Shown here piece by piece: positions 14,270-24,055 of a stretch of DNA of 39,035 nt. The notes under the pieces are model-generated. The model saw only the letters and a program-made list of their open reading frames with translations. It had not been told where the DNA came from and made no database searches. A program made the position numbers and the translations under genes. Each line of letters starts with the position of its first letter. Positions within the stretch are counted from its first letter, which is position 1. This stretch comes from Candidatus Sulfopaludibacter sp. SbA4 (lineage in GTDB: Bacteria; Acidobacteriota; Terriglobia; Bryobacterales; Bryobacteraceae), in the NCBI GenBank assembly GCA_900290305.1, contig OMOG01000247.1:10842-49876 (forward strand), given 5' to 3'.

Positions 14270-17113
14270 TCAGCGGTCAATCGTGGCAACCAGGAATGTT
14301 TCGTCAAACATACCGTCTTTCCCTTCTGGGCCGCTGAATACGACGAAGCGAAGCACTTGGCCTCGAAGCAATGGCTTGCGGATCGAGAAGGGCCTTGGGG
14401 CGGGCTCGCGTGCGGCGATGTGCCCGGCCCAGAGCGGGTGGGCCGCGTCCGTGTCCAGAATCACCGCCGCGTCCACCCCGTCTCCCGCTACCGAGGAGCT
14501 GTTTGCGCGCTGGAATGTCCCGCTGATCGCGTATGGGCCGTCTTCCGGGACGTCGAAACCGAGCGCGGCGGCCCACTGAGAAGTGCCGAAATTACCGGGA
14601 TGAAGAAGAAGTTTGTGCGCTTCCTGGTCGAATTGGATCCAAGGAAAACCGGTGTCCGCCATCTTGTAGGCCGCGCCCGAACTCTTGTTGGCGCCGTGAG
14701 TCATGGTTATCGAGCCGACACTTCTTAAAGCTCGGACCGATTCCCTGCCGAGCTGGCCATGATCATTCCAGCCCCACGTCCAGAGGCTGCCATCCTTTTT
14801 CAGCGCCAGGCCGTGCTGCCCGCCGGCGAAGATGGAAACTACACTGGACAGGCCGCTTGCCGGAACCGGCGACAGGCGTTGTGTCCCCCAAGTACCGTCG
14901 CCGATCTCACCGTAGTCGTTCTGTCCCCACGCCCACACGCTGCCGTCGCGCTCCAGAGCATAGCTGTGCTGAGCCCCGGCGGCGATGGAGACCACGCCCG
15001 AGAGCCCGCTTACCTTAACCGGCGTCAGCCGGTCCGTCGTGGTCCCATCGCCTAGTTCCCCGTAGGAGTTCGATCCCCAGGCCCAGACGCTCCCGTCACG
15101 CTTCAGAGCCAGGCTATGGTGGGCGCCCGCTGCGACAACGACCACATCCGTGAGGCCGCCGACCCGCACGGGCGCGGGGCTGTGCGCTGTAGTGCCGTCG
15201 CCAAGTTGGCCGTTCGAGTTCGACCCCCAGGCCCAGACGCTACCGTCACTTTTCAACGCCAGGCTGTGCGTCCCGCCTCCGGAGACGGCCACCACGCCCG
15301 TGAGTCCGCCAACCGGGGCAGGTGCCGGGTGACCGGTGGCGGTTCCGTCACCAGGTTGGCCGTTCGAGTTCGACCCCCAAGCCCAGACTCTCCCGTCGCG
15401 TCCCAGCGCCAAGGAGTGCCAACCACCGGCGGCGATGGCCGCGATTCCGGAAAGCCCAGGCACCTGAATCGGGATGTGGCGGTCGAGAGTGGTCCCGTCG
15501 CCGAGTTGTCCTTGGTCATTGCAGCCCCAAGACCACACGCTGCCGTCGCTTTTCTTTAGGGCCAAGCTGTCGCAACTCCCAGTGGCAATCGCAGTGACAC
15601 CTGCCAGGGTAGAACCGCCGACCCGGACGGGCGTCGGGCGATCGTTCGTGGTCGCATCGCCGATCTGTCCGCTTAAATTCCCGCCCCACGCCCACACGCT
15701 TCCGTCGCTCTCCACGGCCAGGCTGTGGCCCCAGCCTCCGGCCGCGGTGACCACGCCCGTGACGCCGCTGACTTGGGCGGCCGCGTTACGCCAAGTTATG
15801 TCCTGGTCCGCGTGGTGTGGATTGGACGGGCGATTGTCCAGGTACGCCTCCGTTCTGAGGCCGAGTTTGTCGAAGTCCCGATGCAACACTAAATGCCGGG
15901 AGTCGATTGGCAGGGGCACAGCGAGCGGCGTCACGCCAGAGACTTTAGGCGGGCTGGGGCGCCGCTCCGGAGCCAAGCTGAGTGCCCCGGCAGCCAATAG
16001 GAGCAGCAGGGAACTACCGGCTACCCGCTGCCACGATTGCTTCACGTGCGGGTGCGGCGGCGTCAACGCCTCCTCGAGCCGCTGCACGAACTCCGCGCAG
16101 GTGGCGAAGCGGTTCCGGCGGGACTTGGCGAGGCCGCGTCGGAGAACTTCGTCGGCCTTCGCCGGCAGATCCGGAGCGGCGACTACAGCTTGCGGCCTGT
16201 CCGCGTAAACGATCTGATGCACCAGGGTGACCAAAGACTCTCCCTGAAACGGCCTCTCCCCGGTCACCATTTCGTAGGCGACGACGGTGAGCGAGAATTG
16301 GTCGGAACGGCCATCGACGGGCTGACCTTGAATCTGCTCCGGGGACATGTAGTTCGGCGTGCCCATTGCCATCCCGGCGGCGGTGTACTGCTGCGTGTGC
16401 GTGACCTTGGCGATACCGAAGTCGGTGATTTTCACCGTTTTGCCGTGCAGCATGATATTGCTCGGCTTGATGTCGCGGTGGACAACCCCGGTTTCGTGCG
16501 CGTAGTCCAACGCTGTCGCCACCTGCTGGAGGATGTGCAGCACGTCCCGGCGATCCATGCGTTCAGGCGCCGCCAGGAGATGTTGCAGCGTGGGGCCGTC
16601 CACATATTCCATGGCGATGAAAGCCAAGTCTTCGTGCAAGCCGGAATCGAAGATTGTGACGATGTTCGGATGCGACAGCAAGCCGGCGGACCGGGCTTCG
16701 CGGAACAGGCGCTCCCTCAACCACTCGCGTTCGGCAGGGGTTCCCTGGCCTTCCAGCCGGATGGTTTTGAGGGCGACCGTGCGGCCGATTAGAGGATCGT
16801 GGGCCTCGAAGACGACCCCCATGCCCCCGTGTCCCAATTCGCGGCCGATCGCGTATCGGCCGACTTGCTGCAGGACAGGCGCGACCGGTGCAGACCCGGG
16901 CAGCGGCTGTAGAGCAGCGATTGGGGTAGTCGCCGCAGGTTGCGAGGTCTCTTCCATCCGCTCGGACTCAGCGACGAGTGAGCTCACCTCGGCGAAAAGC
17001 TGCGGGTTGTTTCCGCAGGCACTGCGAAGAAACTCCGTACGTTTGGAAGGTTCCTCGAACAAGGCAGCCTCGAACAATTCCATGATGCGCTGCCGGGTGT
17101 TTTCTGAGTTCAT
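14270..17113 (-). CDS. Receptor-like Ser/Thr protein kinase with RCC1 repeats
   Basis: A 947-residue PknB-type kinase. The kinase domain (about 87-350) has all key parts: glycine loop GHGGMG (94-99), Lys116, HRD with catalytic Asp214, DFG (231-233) and SPE (257-259). One membrane helix at about 363-381 is followed by an extracytoplasmic region of about seven RCC1 repeats (SDGSVWAWGSNSNGQLGDGT-type) forming a likely beta-propeller. The last 150 residues look like a beta-sandwich, possibly ligand-binding. The first 80 residues resemble the short helical lead common in acidobacterial sigma-linked kinases. The ATG overlaps the sigma factor stop (ATGA, 17110-17113), so the two are coupled. The ligand sensed by the propeller is unknown. 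Confidence 0.88.
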   Translation of the reverse strand: MNSENTRQRIMELFEAALFEEPSKRTEFLRSACGNNPQLFAEVSSLVAESERMEETSQPAATTPIAALQPLPGSAPVAPVLQQVGRYAIGRELGHGGMGVVFEAHDPLIGRTVALKTIRLEGQGTPAEREWLRERLFREARSAGLLSHPNIVTIFDSGLHEDLAFIAMEYVDGPTLQHLLAAPERMDRRDVLHILQQVATALDYAHETGVVHRDIKPSNIMLHGKTVKITDFGIAKVTHTQQYTAAGMAMGTPNYMSPEQIQGQPVDGRSDQFSLTVVAYEMVTGERPFQGESLVTLVHQIVYADRPQAVVAAPDLPAKADEVLRRGLAKSRRNRFATCAEFVQRLEEALTPPHPHVKQSWQRVAGSSLLLLLAAGALSLAPERRPSPPKVSGVTPLAVPLPIDSRHLVLHRDFDKLGLRTEAYLDNRPSNPHHADQDITWRNAAAQVSGVTGVVTAAGGWGHSLAVESDGSVWAWGGNLSGQIGDATTNDRPTPVRVGGSTLAGVTAIATGSCDSLALKKSDGSVWSWGCNDQGQLGDGTTLDRHIPIQVPGLSGIAAIAAGGWHSLALGRDGRVWAWGSNSNGQPGDGTATGHPAPAPVGGLTGVVAVSGGGTHSLALKSDGSVWAWGSNSNGQLGDGTTAHSPAPVRVGGLTDVVVVAAGAHHSLALKRDGSVWAWGSNSYGELGDGTTTDRLTPVKVSGLSGVVSIAAGAQHSYALERDGSVWAWGQNDYGEIGDGTWGTQRLSPVPASGLSSVVSIFAGGQHGLALKKDGSLWTWGWNDHGQLGRESVRALRSVGSITMTHGANKSSGAAYKMADTGFPWIQFDQEAHKLLLHPGNFGTSQWAAALGFDVPEDGPYAISGTFQRANSSSVAGDGVDAAVILDTDAAHPLWAGHIAAREPAPRPFSIRKPLLRGQVLRFVVFSGPEGKDGMFDETFLVATIDR

Positions 17114-17673
17114 GGCGCCTGCCTAAGGTCGCGGCTTAGCCACGTCTTGGCGAACTTCCAGTCGCGCTTGACGGTTTCGACGGAGATCCCGAGAATTCCG
17201 GCTATCTCATCCTCAGCGTAGCCCCCAAAGAACCTGAGTTCAACTACTTTGGCTTGGCGCGAATACTCACTGGCAAGCCGTTCGAGCGCCTCGTCGATCG
17301 CGGCCAGATCAGCGGGCTGCTCTGTGGCCGTCGCGAGCACATCACGGAAGGACACGCGAATCTCCCTTCCGGCCCGCTTTACGGCACTGTGTTTGCGCGC
17401 ATGGTCCACCAGAATCCGCCGCATTTGCCGGGCCGCCACACCAAAGAATTGGGAGCGGTTTTGCCAGTCGCCGCCGTGACCTATGAGTCTCAGATATGCT
17501 TCGTTCACAAGGGCAGTGGGTTGGAGAGTGTGGTCCGGCCGCTCCCCGCGCATGTAGACCGCTGCCCGGCGGCGCAGCTCACCATAGACCAGGGCGATCA
17601 ACTCGGCTTCGGCGGAACGGTCGCCTTGACCGGATGCGCGGAGGAGGCGAGTTACGACCCCGGCGTCGGACAC
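17110..17673 (-). CDS. ECF sigma factor (TIGR02999-like)
   Basis: A sigma factor of about 187 residues. Region 2 is seen in ELRRRAAVYMRGERPDHTLQ, PTALVNEAYLRLIG and RQMRRILVDHARKH. Region 4 is seen in AKVVELRFFGGYAEDEIAGI followed by LGISVETVKRDWKFAKTWL, a helix-turn-helix for the -35 element. The family is common in acidobacteria and planctomycetes beside Ser/Thr kinases. I chose the GTG at 17673 because AAGGAG lies nine bases upstream and homology starts there; the longer frame to 18150 has no support. It likely responds to the co-transcribed kinase and may direct expression of secreted proteins such as the divergent protease; both are inference. Confidence 0.85.
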   Translation of the reverse strand: MSDAGVVTRLLRASGQGDRSAEAELIALVYGELRRRAAVYMRGERPDHTLQPTALVNEAYLRLIGHGGDWQNRSQFFGVAARQMRRILVDHARKHSAVKRAGREIRVSFRDVLATATEQPADLAAIDEALERLASEYSRQAKVVELRFFGGYAEDEIAGILGISVETVKRDWKFAKTWLSRDLRQAP

Positions 17674-17698
17674 GTTGGTCAACTCCTTGACTGAAGAG

Positions 17699-17727
17699 AT
17701 TTTATACGGTTGCGCGGGGGGATTCAA
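17699..17727 (-). promoter_or_regulatory. Promoter of the sigma factor/kinase operon
   Basis: On the minus strand, TTGAAT (17727-17722) is followed after 17 bases by TAAAAT (17704-17699), 4/6 and 5/6 matches to sigma-70 boxes. Transcription would begin near 17692, about 20 bases before the GTG, leaving room for the AAGGAG. Confidence 0.55.
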
Positions 17728-17920
17728 TGGTCCCACGCGTGGTCCCTCGGCTTTTCCGAGAAAATCATGCCTCGGCATGACACTTTTCGCGGCGGACTTG
17801 CGCGTGATGGTATGAGAACAGCTCAATCGGTACGCTGCGCGCCAAGGAGCGGCCGACCCACGGAAACGCTGCTTTCTATGGCCCGCTGGGGTTGAGTAGA
17901 AAATCCAGGAGGTACTCGGT

Positions 17921-18124
17921 ATGGTGCCCACCCAACGATATGGCCGCACTATCCAGGCGGCTCTTGCCGCGTTAGTTATCGGGCGCGGGACTGTGATCCC
18001 AGCGCGACCAAGGAGGACCAACTCCATGATCAAGCCGCGATTTTTGCGAAAACTTCTCTCATTCGTAGTCTTCGGCATAACGCTTTCGGCCGGCCTCGCG
18101 GCGATCGTCGGCAGATGGCAGTAA
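17921..18124 (+). CDS. Small membrane ORF upstream of the sedolisin
   Basis: A 67-residue frame with AGGAGG eight bases before its ATG. A second in-frame ATG at 18026 has AAGGAGG ten bases upstream and would give a 32-residue peptide with a basic start and one hydrophobic helix (LLSFVVFGITLSAGLAAIV). Having two good ribosome sites in one frame is unusual. The frame ends 13 bases before the sedolisin ATG, so the two are probably co-transcribed. Function is unknown; the short form looks like a single-pass membrane peptide or a signal-peptide relic. Confidence 0.45.
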   Translation: MVPTQRYGRTIQAALAALVIGRGTVIPARPRRTNSMIKPRFLRKLLSFVVFGITLSAGLAAIVGRWQ

Positions 18125-18137
18125 GGAGTGAGGTTCG

Positions 18138-21100
18138 ATGAATCTAACATTTGTTAGCCGCTGGAATGTTACGACGATTTGCTTGGCTGGAGTGCTGTGG
18201 GCCGGATGCTCGATGGTGCTCGCTCAGACTGCAACTATCACTGTCACAGGTAATCTGCATTCTCTTGCGAGGGCCGAGTACGACCGAGGTTCAGTGAAAC
18301 CCGACTTCCCGCTACGGGGAATGATGCTGACGATCCGGCGCACTCCGGAGCAGCAGACCGACCTGGATCTGCTGCTTGCCGAGCAGCAGGATCCATCCTC
18401 GCCAAACTACCACAAATGGCTGGCTCCGGAAGAGTTCGCTGACCGCTTTGGCGCCAGTCCGAACGACGTAGTCGCCCTGCGGCAATGGTTGGAGAGCCAG
18501 GGCTTTCAAATAAAAGCCGAAGCCCGCAGCAGGACTTTCATCCGGTTCGATGGGACGGCGGAACAGGTTCAACGGGCCTTCGGAACCCAAATCCACCGCT
18601 ACCTGGTTAAAGGGGCAGTGCACTTCGCCAATGCATCCGAGCCGTCGATGCCAACGGCTCTCGCGCCGCTGGTGCTGGCGGTAATGGGCATGGACGACTT
18701 CTTTCCGCCTCGGAATCCGATCCGGACTTCCAACGGCTCCGTTCCAGCGACGCCGGATTACCTTCTTAGCGGCAACCGCGTCCTGGCTCCTGCCGATCTG
18801 GCGACGATCTACGATACCAATCCCTTCTACACTCTTGGTGTGTTAGGTCTCTCTCAGACGGTCGTGATCATCGGCTCCAGCAACGTTTCGCTCTCTGACA
18901 CCGCACTCTACCGCACAACCTTCAACCTCCCGGCGGGATTGCAAATACAAAGGGTCTATCCCGATGGAGATCCCGGGCTCGGAGCGGGTACTTTAGAAGC
19001 CACCTTGGATTTGGAAATGGTAAGCGCGCTAGCGCCCCTCGCACAACTTGTACTCGACACCGACGCGAGCAACCCGATCACGTGGGCTGCAGTGAGCGAT
19101 GCGGTTGACAATGCCCGCGGGGAGATCATTAGCATGAGTTGGGCTGATTGCGAGGCCGCAGCTCCGATCGCGAGGGTCAACAGCCATCGATACACTGCCC
19201 AGGAGGCGAACGCCAAAAACATCACCCTCATTGCTTCTTCTGGCGACTGGGGCGCAGCAGCTTGCGACACACAGACCGTTGGCGCTGCTCAAGGCGGGCT
19301 TGCTGTCGGCCTGCCGGCGGCGTTTCCGGAGGTTACAGGTGTCGGCGGTACCGAATTTGTGGAAGGAAATGGCTCGTACTGGAGCCCCAGCGGCTCGGCT
19401 ACCAGTTACATCCCGGAGACTGCTTGGAACGATACGAAGTATGGAGGGCTCTCTGCGACAGGAGGCGGTAAGAGCAGTCTGCTGTGCGGATCGACGCCCT
19501 GCTTCCCGACACCGAACTGGCAGACGTGGGTGGGTGTTCCGGCGAACGGAACTCGCGAGGTCCCCGACGTTTCATTGGCGGCCTCCGGGTATCATGATCC
19601 GTTCGCGTACGCCTACAACGGATCTCTCCAAGCCAATGCTGGCGGTACTTCCTTCTCGGCCCCCCTCTTCGCAGGAATGATCGCGCTGCTGAACTCGTCC
19701 GTGAGCTATGACCCCGTCTGGGCAGGCAACATCAATACCCTCTTATACGCGAAGGCGGGTTCTAACGCCTTCCATGACATCACAGCTCCAGGCAACAACA
19801 TTGTACCGTGTGTGCCCGGGTCTAAAGACTGTCCGTCCACGGCGCCCTACCAGTTTGGCTACACCGCCGGGCCCGGATACGATCCTGTGACTGGCTTGGG
19901 ATCAGTCGACGCCTACAATTTGCTGCCAGCTTGGGCATCGTTCTATGGCCCCACAGCCGCAATTTCGGGTCTTGTTCCTTCTGCAACCACCGCTTGCAGC
20001 GCATCATTTAACCTCACGGTGAATGGCCAAAGCTTTGCGCCCATCTCGTGGGTTTCCTTTAACGGCGCGAAGTTGCCTAAATGGGCCGCCAGTGATTCAT
20101 TCATCCAAGTTACTGTCCCAGCCAACGCTGTAACGTCGCCCGGCACGGTCAGCGTCGAGGTGTCCAACCCGGGCACCAAGAGTTCCAACGTGGCGCAATT
20201 CCAGATCCAGCCAGGCCCGCCGTCGTCGCCCGCACCACTATCGCCGGCCAACGGCGCGACGGGAGTTTCCCTCACGCCGACGCTGACTTGGAATGCCGCC
20301 TGCGGAGCGAAGTCATATGATGTCTTCTTCGGTACCGCGTCGCCGCCGAACTACTTTGCCAGCACGATTTTGACGAGCTACCCTTTCTTGTCCACCCTGC
20401 CCGGTGGAACAACCTACAACTGGTATATCCGTGCAAAGAATGATACGGGTTCGGCCGCGTCTCCGACGACCTCGTCGTTCACCACTCTGGTCTGCGCGAT
20501 CCCGACCATTTCGGTCCAGCCGGCGGGTCAGACGATCAACAGCGGTCAGAGCGCAAACTTGAGCGTCACGGCTTCCGGCACACAGCCGCTGAGCTATCAG
20601 TGGTATCAGGGCAACAGCGGGGATACTTCAGCTCCGATAGGCACCAACTCGGCGTCCTTCAGCACTGGGCCGCTGACCGCCACCACCTCGTACTGGGGGT
20701 TGGTGACTAGCGCCTGCGGGAGCACGGTTAACAGCAATACGGCTATCGTGACGGTCCAACAATCGACGGCGACCATCACCGTGCAGGCGAACCCGTCGAA
20801 CGGGGGAACGGTAGGCGGCGGCGGCACGTATCCCGTTGGCTCCCAACAGCAGATTTCAGCTAGCTCCAACAGTGGCTGGAGCTTCACTGGCTGGAGCGAC
20901 GGAAACACGCAAAATCCGCGGACCGTCACGGTGCCATCGGGCGGCGCCACCTATACAGCCAACTTCCAACAATCGACGGCGACCATCACCGTGCAGGCGA
21001 ACCCGTCGAACGGGGGAACGGTAGGCGGCGGCGGCACGTATCCCGTCGGCTCCCAACAGCAGATTTCAGCCAGCCCGAACAGTGGCTGGAGCTTCACGAG

Positions 21101-23843
21101 CTGGAGCGATGGGAACACTCAGAATCCTCGCACCATCACGGTGCCATCGGGCGGCGCCACGTACACGGCCAACTTCCAACAATCGACGGCGACCATCACC
21201 GTGCAGCCGAACCCGTCGAACGGAGGCACGGTAGGCGGCGGCGGCGCGTATCCCGTTGGCTCCCAACAGCAGATTTCAGCCAGCCCGAACAGCGGCTGGA
21301 GCTTCACGGGCTGGAGCGACGGAAACACGCAGAATCCGCGGACCGTCACGGTGCCATCGGGCGGTGCCACCTACACAGCCAACTTCCAACAGTCGACGGC
21401 GACCATCACCATGCAGGCGAGCCCGTCGAACGGAGGCACGGTAGGCGGCGGCGGCACGTATCCCGTTGGCTCCCAACAGCAGATTTCAGCCAGCCCGAAC
21501 AGTGGCTGGAGCTTCACGAGCTGGAGCGATGGGAACACTCAGAATCCCCGCACCATCACGGTGCCATCGGGCGGTGCCACCTACACGGCAAATTTCTCGG
21601 CGATGACGACATATGCGCTGACCGTGGTCAACGGCAGCGGTAGTGGCTTATATACGGCTGGCACCGTGGTGAGCATCTCGGCCAACCCGCCGCCGGCGGG
21701 CCAGTCGTTTGTCAACTGGACGGGCGCGACCGTAACGAACCCCAACTCTGCGTCGACGACGATCACGATGCCGGCCGCAAACACTACGGTGACGGCCAAC
21801 TTCTCCTCAGGCTGGGTCGACAATTTCGAATCATACTCCCTGGGTACGTTCCCGTCGGCAAGCTGGCAAGCCAGCGGCAACAACACCGCAATCATTGTCA
21901 ACTCGACGTCCGTTTCCCCCACGCAGTCCGTGCAGATGACTGGCGCCGTTGGCGGCTGCAATGCTGCGCTCATGTACCGCCAAATCCCCGTCGCCCCGCC
22001 ATACACAATTCAGTTTTATGCCAGGAACGGCAACGAATCGTTAAGCGGGTGCCACCCCTTCCGTGCAGACGTGGAGTTGGGCACGAGTCCCAGTTGGACC
22101 ACCCCAAGCCGCGATCTCGCATATTTTGACGCGAGCGGCGCCTTCACTACGGACAGCGCAGGTCCCACCTATCCGCTGCTGACCTGGGTGAAAGTACGGA
22201 TCACCTACGAACTCCCCGACGCCAACACTGTGCGCATTGGATATTGGCTGAACGACCAGTTCTATAAGTCGATCACCTCAACCCCGTCGGCGAGCGAGGG
22301 CCAGCTTGCTTGGGTAGCGCTGGCTTCCCAAGAGGGCAGCGCTTGGTTTGACGACGTTAGTGTCATTCCTGGCCTGCCTCCCATCCCGATAGTGACCACG
22401 ACCTCTCTGCAGGCCAATCCTCCCTCGTCTACCACTGGTCAAACCGTAACACTCACTGCCACTGTCTCCCCCGCCACCGCCTCCGGTACGGTCTCATTCC
22501 TGGACAACGGCAACACCATTGGCGAGATGCAGTTGAATGCGGGGACCGCCAAACTCCTCACCTCCTCGCTGGCGGCCGGAACCCACTCTCTGACCGCCTC
22601 CTACGGCGGCGATACCAAAGATACAGGCAGTGTCTCCCCGGCGGTCATCGAGTCAGTCGCCCAAGTCACTACCACCGCGCTGGTGGCGAATCCCAACCCC
22701 TCCGTGCCCGGGCAGAACGTGACTCTCATGGCCACGGTAACACCCGCCACCGCCACCGGCACCGTCTCGTTTTTCGATGGCGCCAGCCTGCTGGGAAATG
22801 GTCCCCTGATCAATGGCTCCGCCACTCTGCTCACGAGCTTCTTGGCTGGCAACCACCCGCTCACCGCCTCCTACGGCGGCGATGCCAGCAGTACGCCGAG
22901 CACTTCGCCGGCCGTCACTGAGTCCGTCACCGGACCGCCGGCGGTAGTGGCGGTGACACCGGCTTCGGGCGGCGGGCCGACGCAGAATTTCAGCTTCCAA
23001 TTCTCGGATCCTTCCGGCTACCAGAGCCTGGGCGTAGTCAATGTGCTCATCAACAATTTCCTGGACGGGCGAAAAGCCTGCTATTTGGCCTACGTGGTCT
23101 CCTCCTCCACGCTGGTCTTGGTGGACGATGCCGGCGAGGCTGGAGGACCGTACGCCGGCTCCCTCCTGCTCGGCAGTTCGGGCGCCATCCAAAACAGTCA
23201 GTGCGCGGTGACTCTGACTTCCGCCGTAGGCAGCGGGACCACCCTCACATTGGGTCTCAACATAGCGTTCATGCCGGCCTTCGGCGGCAACCGGATCATG
23301 TACGCGGCGGCCCGCGACGTGGCGCAGGGCAATTCGGACTGGCAGCCCCTGGGAGTCTGGCAGGTGCCCTTCACACCGACCGGGACGATCGCAGTAACAA
23401 GCCTGGTACCGGGACGGGGAGCGGCGCCATCGGGCACGAACCAGCAGTTAGCGCTCACCCTGACGGACACCAAGGGAACCGGCGACTTCGGAATCGTGGA
23501 TGTGCTGATCAACAAATCCATCGACGGCCGCCAAGCCTGCTACCTGGCCTATGTAGCATCGTCCGACTCACTGATCCTGATCGACGACACGGGCGATGCC
23601 GGAGGGCCCTATGCTGGGTCGATGGTGCTGAACGGGGGCTCGGGAAGCATCCAGAACAGTCAGTGCACGGTCAGTGGAACTGGCTCGACGGTGAGTTTTG
23701 CGCCCAACACGCTCACCCTGACGCTCAACATCACGTTCAAGGCAGCCTTTGCCGGCAATCGCGTGATCTACGCCGCCGGCCGCGACACCGCCGGAGGCAA
23801 CAACACCGACTGGCAGGCCGTGGCGACCTTCACCGTGCAGTAG
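18138..23843 (+). CDS. Secreted sedolisin (S53) protease with Ig-like and tandem repeat domains
   Basis: A 1901-residue exoprotein. A signal peptide (about 1-29) and a pro-kumamolisin activation domain (about 30-200) precede the S53 catalytic domain (about 215-595). The Ser-Glu-Asp triad is visible: Glu287 and Asp291 in EATLDLE, and Ser505 in GGTSFSAP. Asp370 in SSGDWGA is the likely oxyanion Asp. A calcium-site-like GYDPVTGLGSVDA closes the domain. The remainder has fibronectin/Ig-like segments, four near-identical 70-residue beta repeats plus a fifth divergent one (about 875-1225), a jellyroll-like domain, two Ig-like repeats (QVTTTALVANPNPSVPGQNV type) and two copies of a C-terminal domain with RKACYLAYV/RQACYLAYV. 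Family members cleave proteins at acid pH. AAGGAG precedes the start. Confidence 0.88.
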   Translation: MNLTFVSRWNVTTICLAGVLWAGCSMVLAQTATITVTGNLHSLARAEYDRGSVKPDFPLRGMMLTIRRTPEQQTDLDLLLAEQQDPSSPNYHKWLAPEEFADRFGASPNDVVALRQWLESQGFQIKAEARSRTFIRFDGTAEQVQRAFGTQIHRYLVKGAVHFANASEPSMPTALAPLVLAVMGMDDFFPPRNPIRTSNGSVPATPDYLLSGNRVLAPADLATIYDTNPFYTLGVLGLSQTVVIIGSSNVSLSDTALYRTTFNLPAGLQIQRVYPDGDPGLGAGTLEATLDLEMVSALAPLAQLVLDTDASNPITWAAVSDAVDNARGEIISMSWADCEAAAPIARVNSHRYTAQEANAKNITLIASSGDWGAAACDTQTVGAAQGGLAVGLPAAFPEVTGVGGTEFVEGNGSYWSPSGSATSYIPETAWNDTKYGGLSATGGGKSSLLCGSTPCFPTPNWQTWVGVPANGTREVPDVSLAASGYHDPFAYAYNGSLQANAGGTSFSAPLFAGMIALLNSSVSYDPVWAGNINTLLYAKAGSNAFHDITAPGNNIVPCVPGSKDCPSTAPYQFGYTAGPGYDPVTGLGSVDAYNLLPAWASFYGPTAAISGLVPSATTACSASFNLTVNGQSFAPISWVSFNGAKLPKWAASDSFIQVTVPANAVTSPGTVSVEVSNPGTKSSNVAQFQIQPGPPSSPAPLSPANGATGVSLTPTLTWNAACGAKSYDVFFGTASPPNYFASTILTSYPFLSTLPGGTTYNWYIRAKNDTGSAASPTTSSFTTLVCAIPTISVQPAGQTINSGQSANLSVTASGTQPLSYQWYQGNSGDTSAPIGTNSASFSTGPLTATTSYWGLVTSACGSTVNSNTAIVTVQQSTATITVQANPSNGGTVGGGGTYPVGSQQQISASSNSGWSFTGWSDGNTQNPRTVTVPSGGATYTANFQQSTATITVQANPSNGGTVGGGGTYPVGSQQQISASPNSGWSFTSWSDGNTQNPRTITVPSGGATYTANFQQSTATITVQPNPSNGGTVGGGGAYPVGSQQQISASPNSGWSFTGWSDGNTQNPRTVTVPSGGATYTANFQQSTATITMQASPSNGGTVGGGGTYPVGSQQQISASPNSGWSFTSWSDGNTQNPRTITVPSGGATYTANFSAMTTYALTVVNGSGSGLYTAGTVVSISANPPPAGQSFVNWTGATVTNPNSASTTITMPAANTTVTANFSSGWVDNFESYSLGTFPSASWQASGNNTAIIVNSTSVSPTQSVQMTGAVGGCNAALMYRQIPVAPPYTIQFYARNGNESLSGCHPFRADVELGTSPSWTTPSRDLAYFDASGAFTTDSAGPTYPLLTWVKVRITYELPDANTVRIGYWLNDQFYKSITSTPSASEGQLAWVALASQEGSAWFDDVSVIPGLPPIPIVTTTSLQANPPSSTTGQTVTLTATVSPATASGTVSFLDNGNTIGEMQLNAGTAKLLTSSLAAGTHSLTASYGGDTKDTGSVSPAVIESVAQVTTTALVANPNPSVPGQNVTLMATVTPATATGTVSFFDGASLLGNGPLINGSATLLTSFLAGNHPLTASYGGDASSTPSTSPAVTESVTGPPAVVAVTPASGGGPTQNFSFQFSDPSGYQSLGVVNVLINNFLDGRKACYLAYVVSSSTLVLVDDAGEAGGPYAGSLLLGSSGAIQNSQCAVTLTSAVGSGTTLTLGLNIAFMPAFGGNRIMYAAARDVAQGNSDWQPLGVWQVPFTPTGTIAVTSLVPGRGAAPSGTNQQLALTLTDTKGTGDFGIVDVLINKSIDGRQACYLAYVASSDSLILIDDTGDAGGPYAGSMVLNGGSGSIQNSQCTVSGTGSTVSFAPNTLTLTLNITFKAAFAGNRVIYAAGRDTAGGNNTDWQAVATFTVQ
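20761..21600 (+). repeat. Four 210-bp tandem repeats in the sedolisin gene
   Basis: Units begin at 20761, 20971, 21181 and 21391 and differ at only a few positions each. Each encodes 70 residues of the GGTVGGGGTYPVGSQQQISA type ending in ATYTANF, a cell-surface beta-repeat fold. The exact 210-bp period and near identity point to recent amplification or gene conversion. Unit number may differ between strains. Confidence 0.92.
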
Positions 23844-24055
23844 AAGGCTCCGCTTACTGAAAAACGGCCCATCCGAAAACCCCGGTCACCACTGACCCGG
23901 ATTGCTGATCGGCCGGGCATCGACACGAGCGGGGGACGATCCTAGCGGCAGCGTCCCTGGCGGCAGAAACCTCCGTGATCGAGGAGCGCCGGCTGAAGCC
24001 TGCCCCACAAGCAGCTCAGAATCAGTGGGTTGTCCCGGGGGTTTCTCGGGGTTAA

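Noticed and set aside
20761-21600. Regularly spaced repeats as a possible CRISPR array
   Set aside because: Units are 210 bp, adjacent, in frame and protein-coding, with no spacers.
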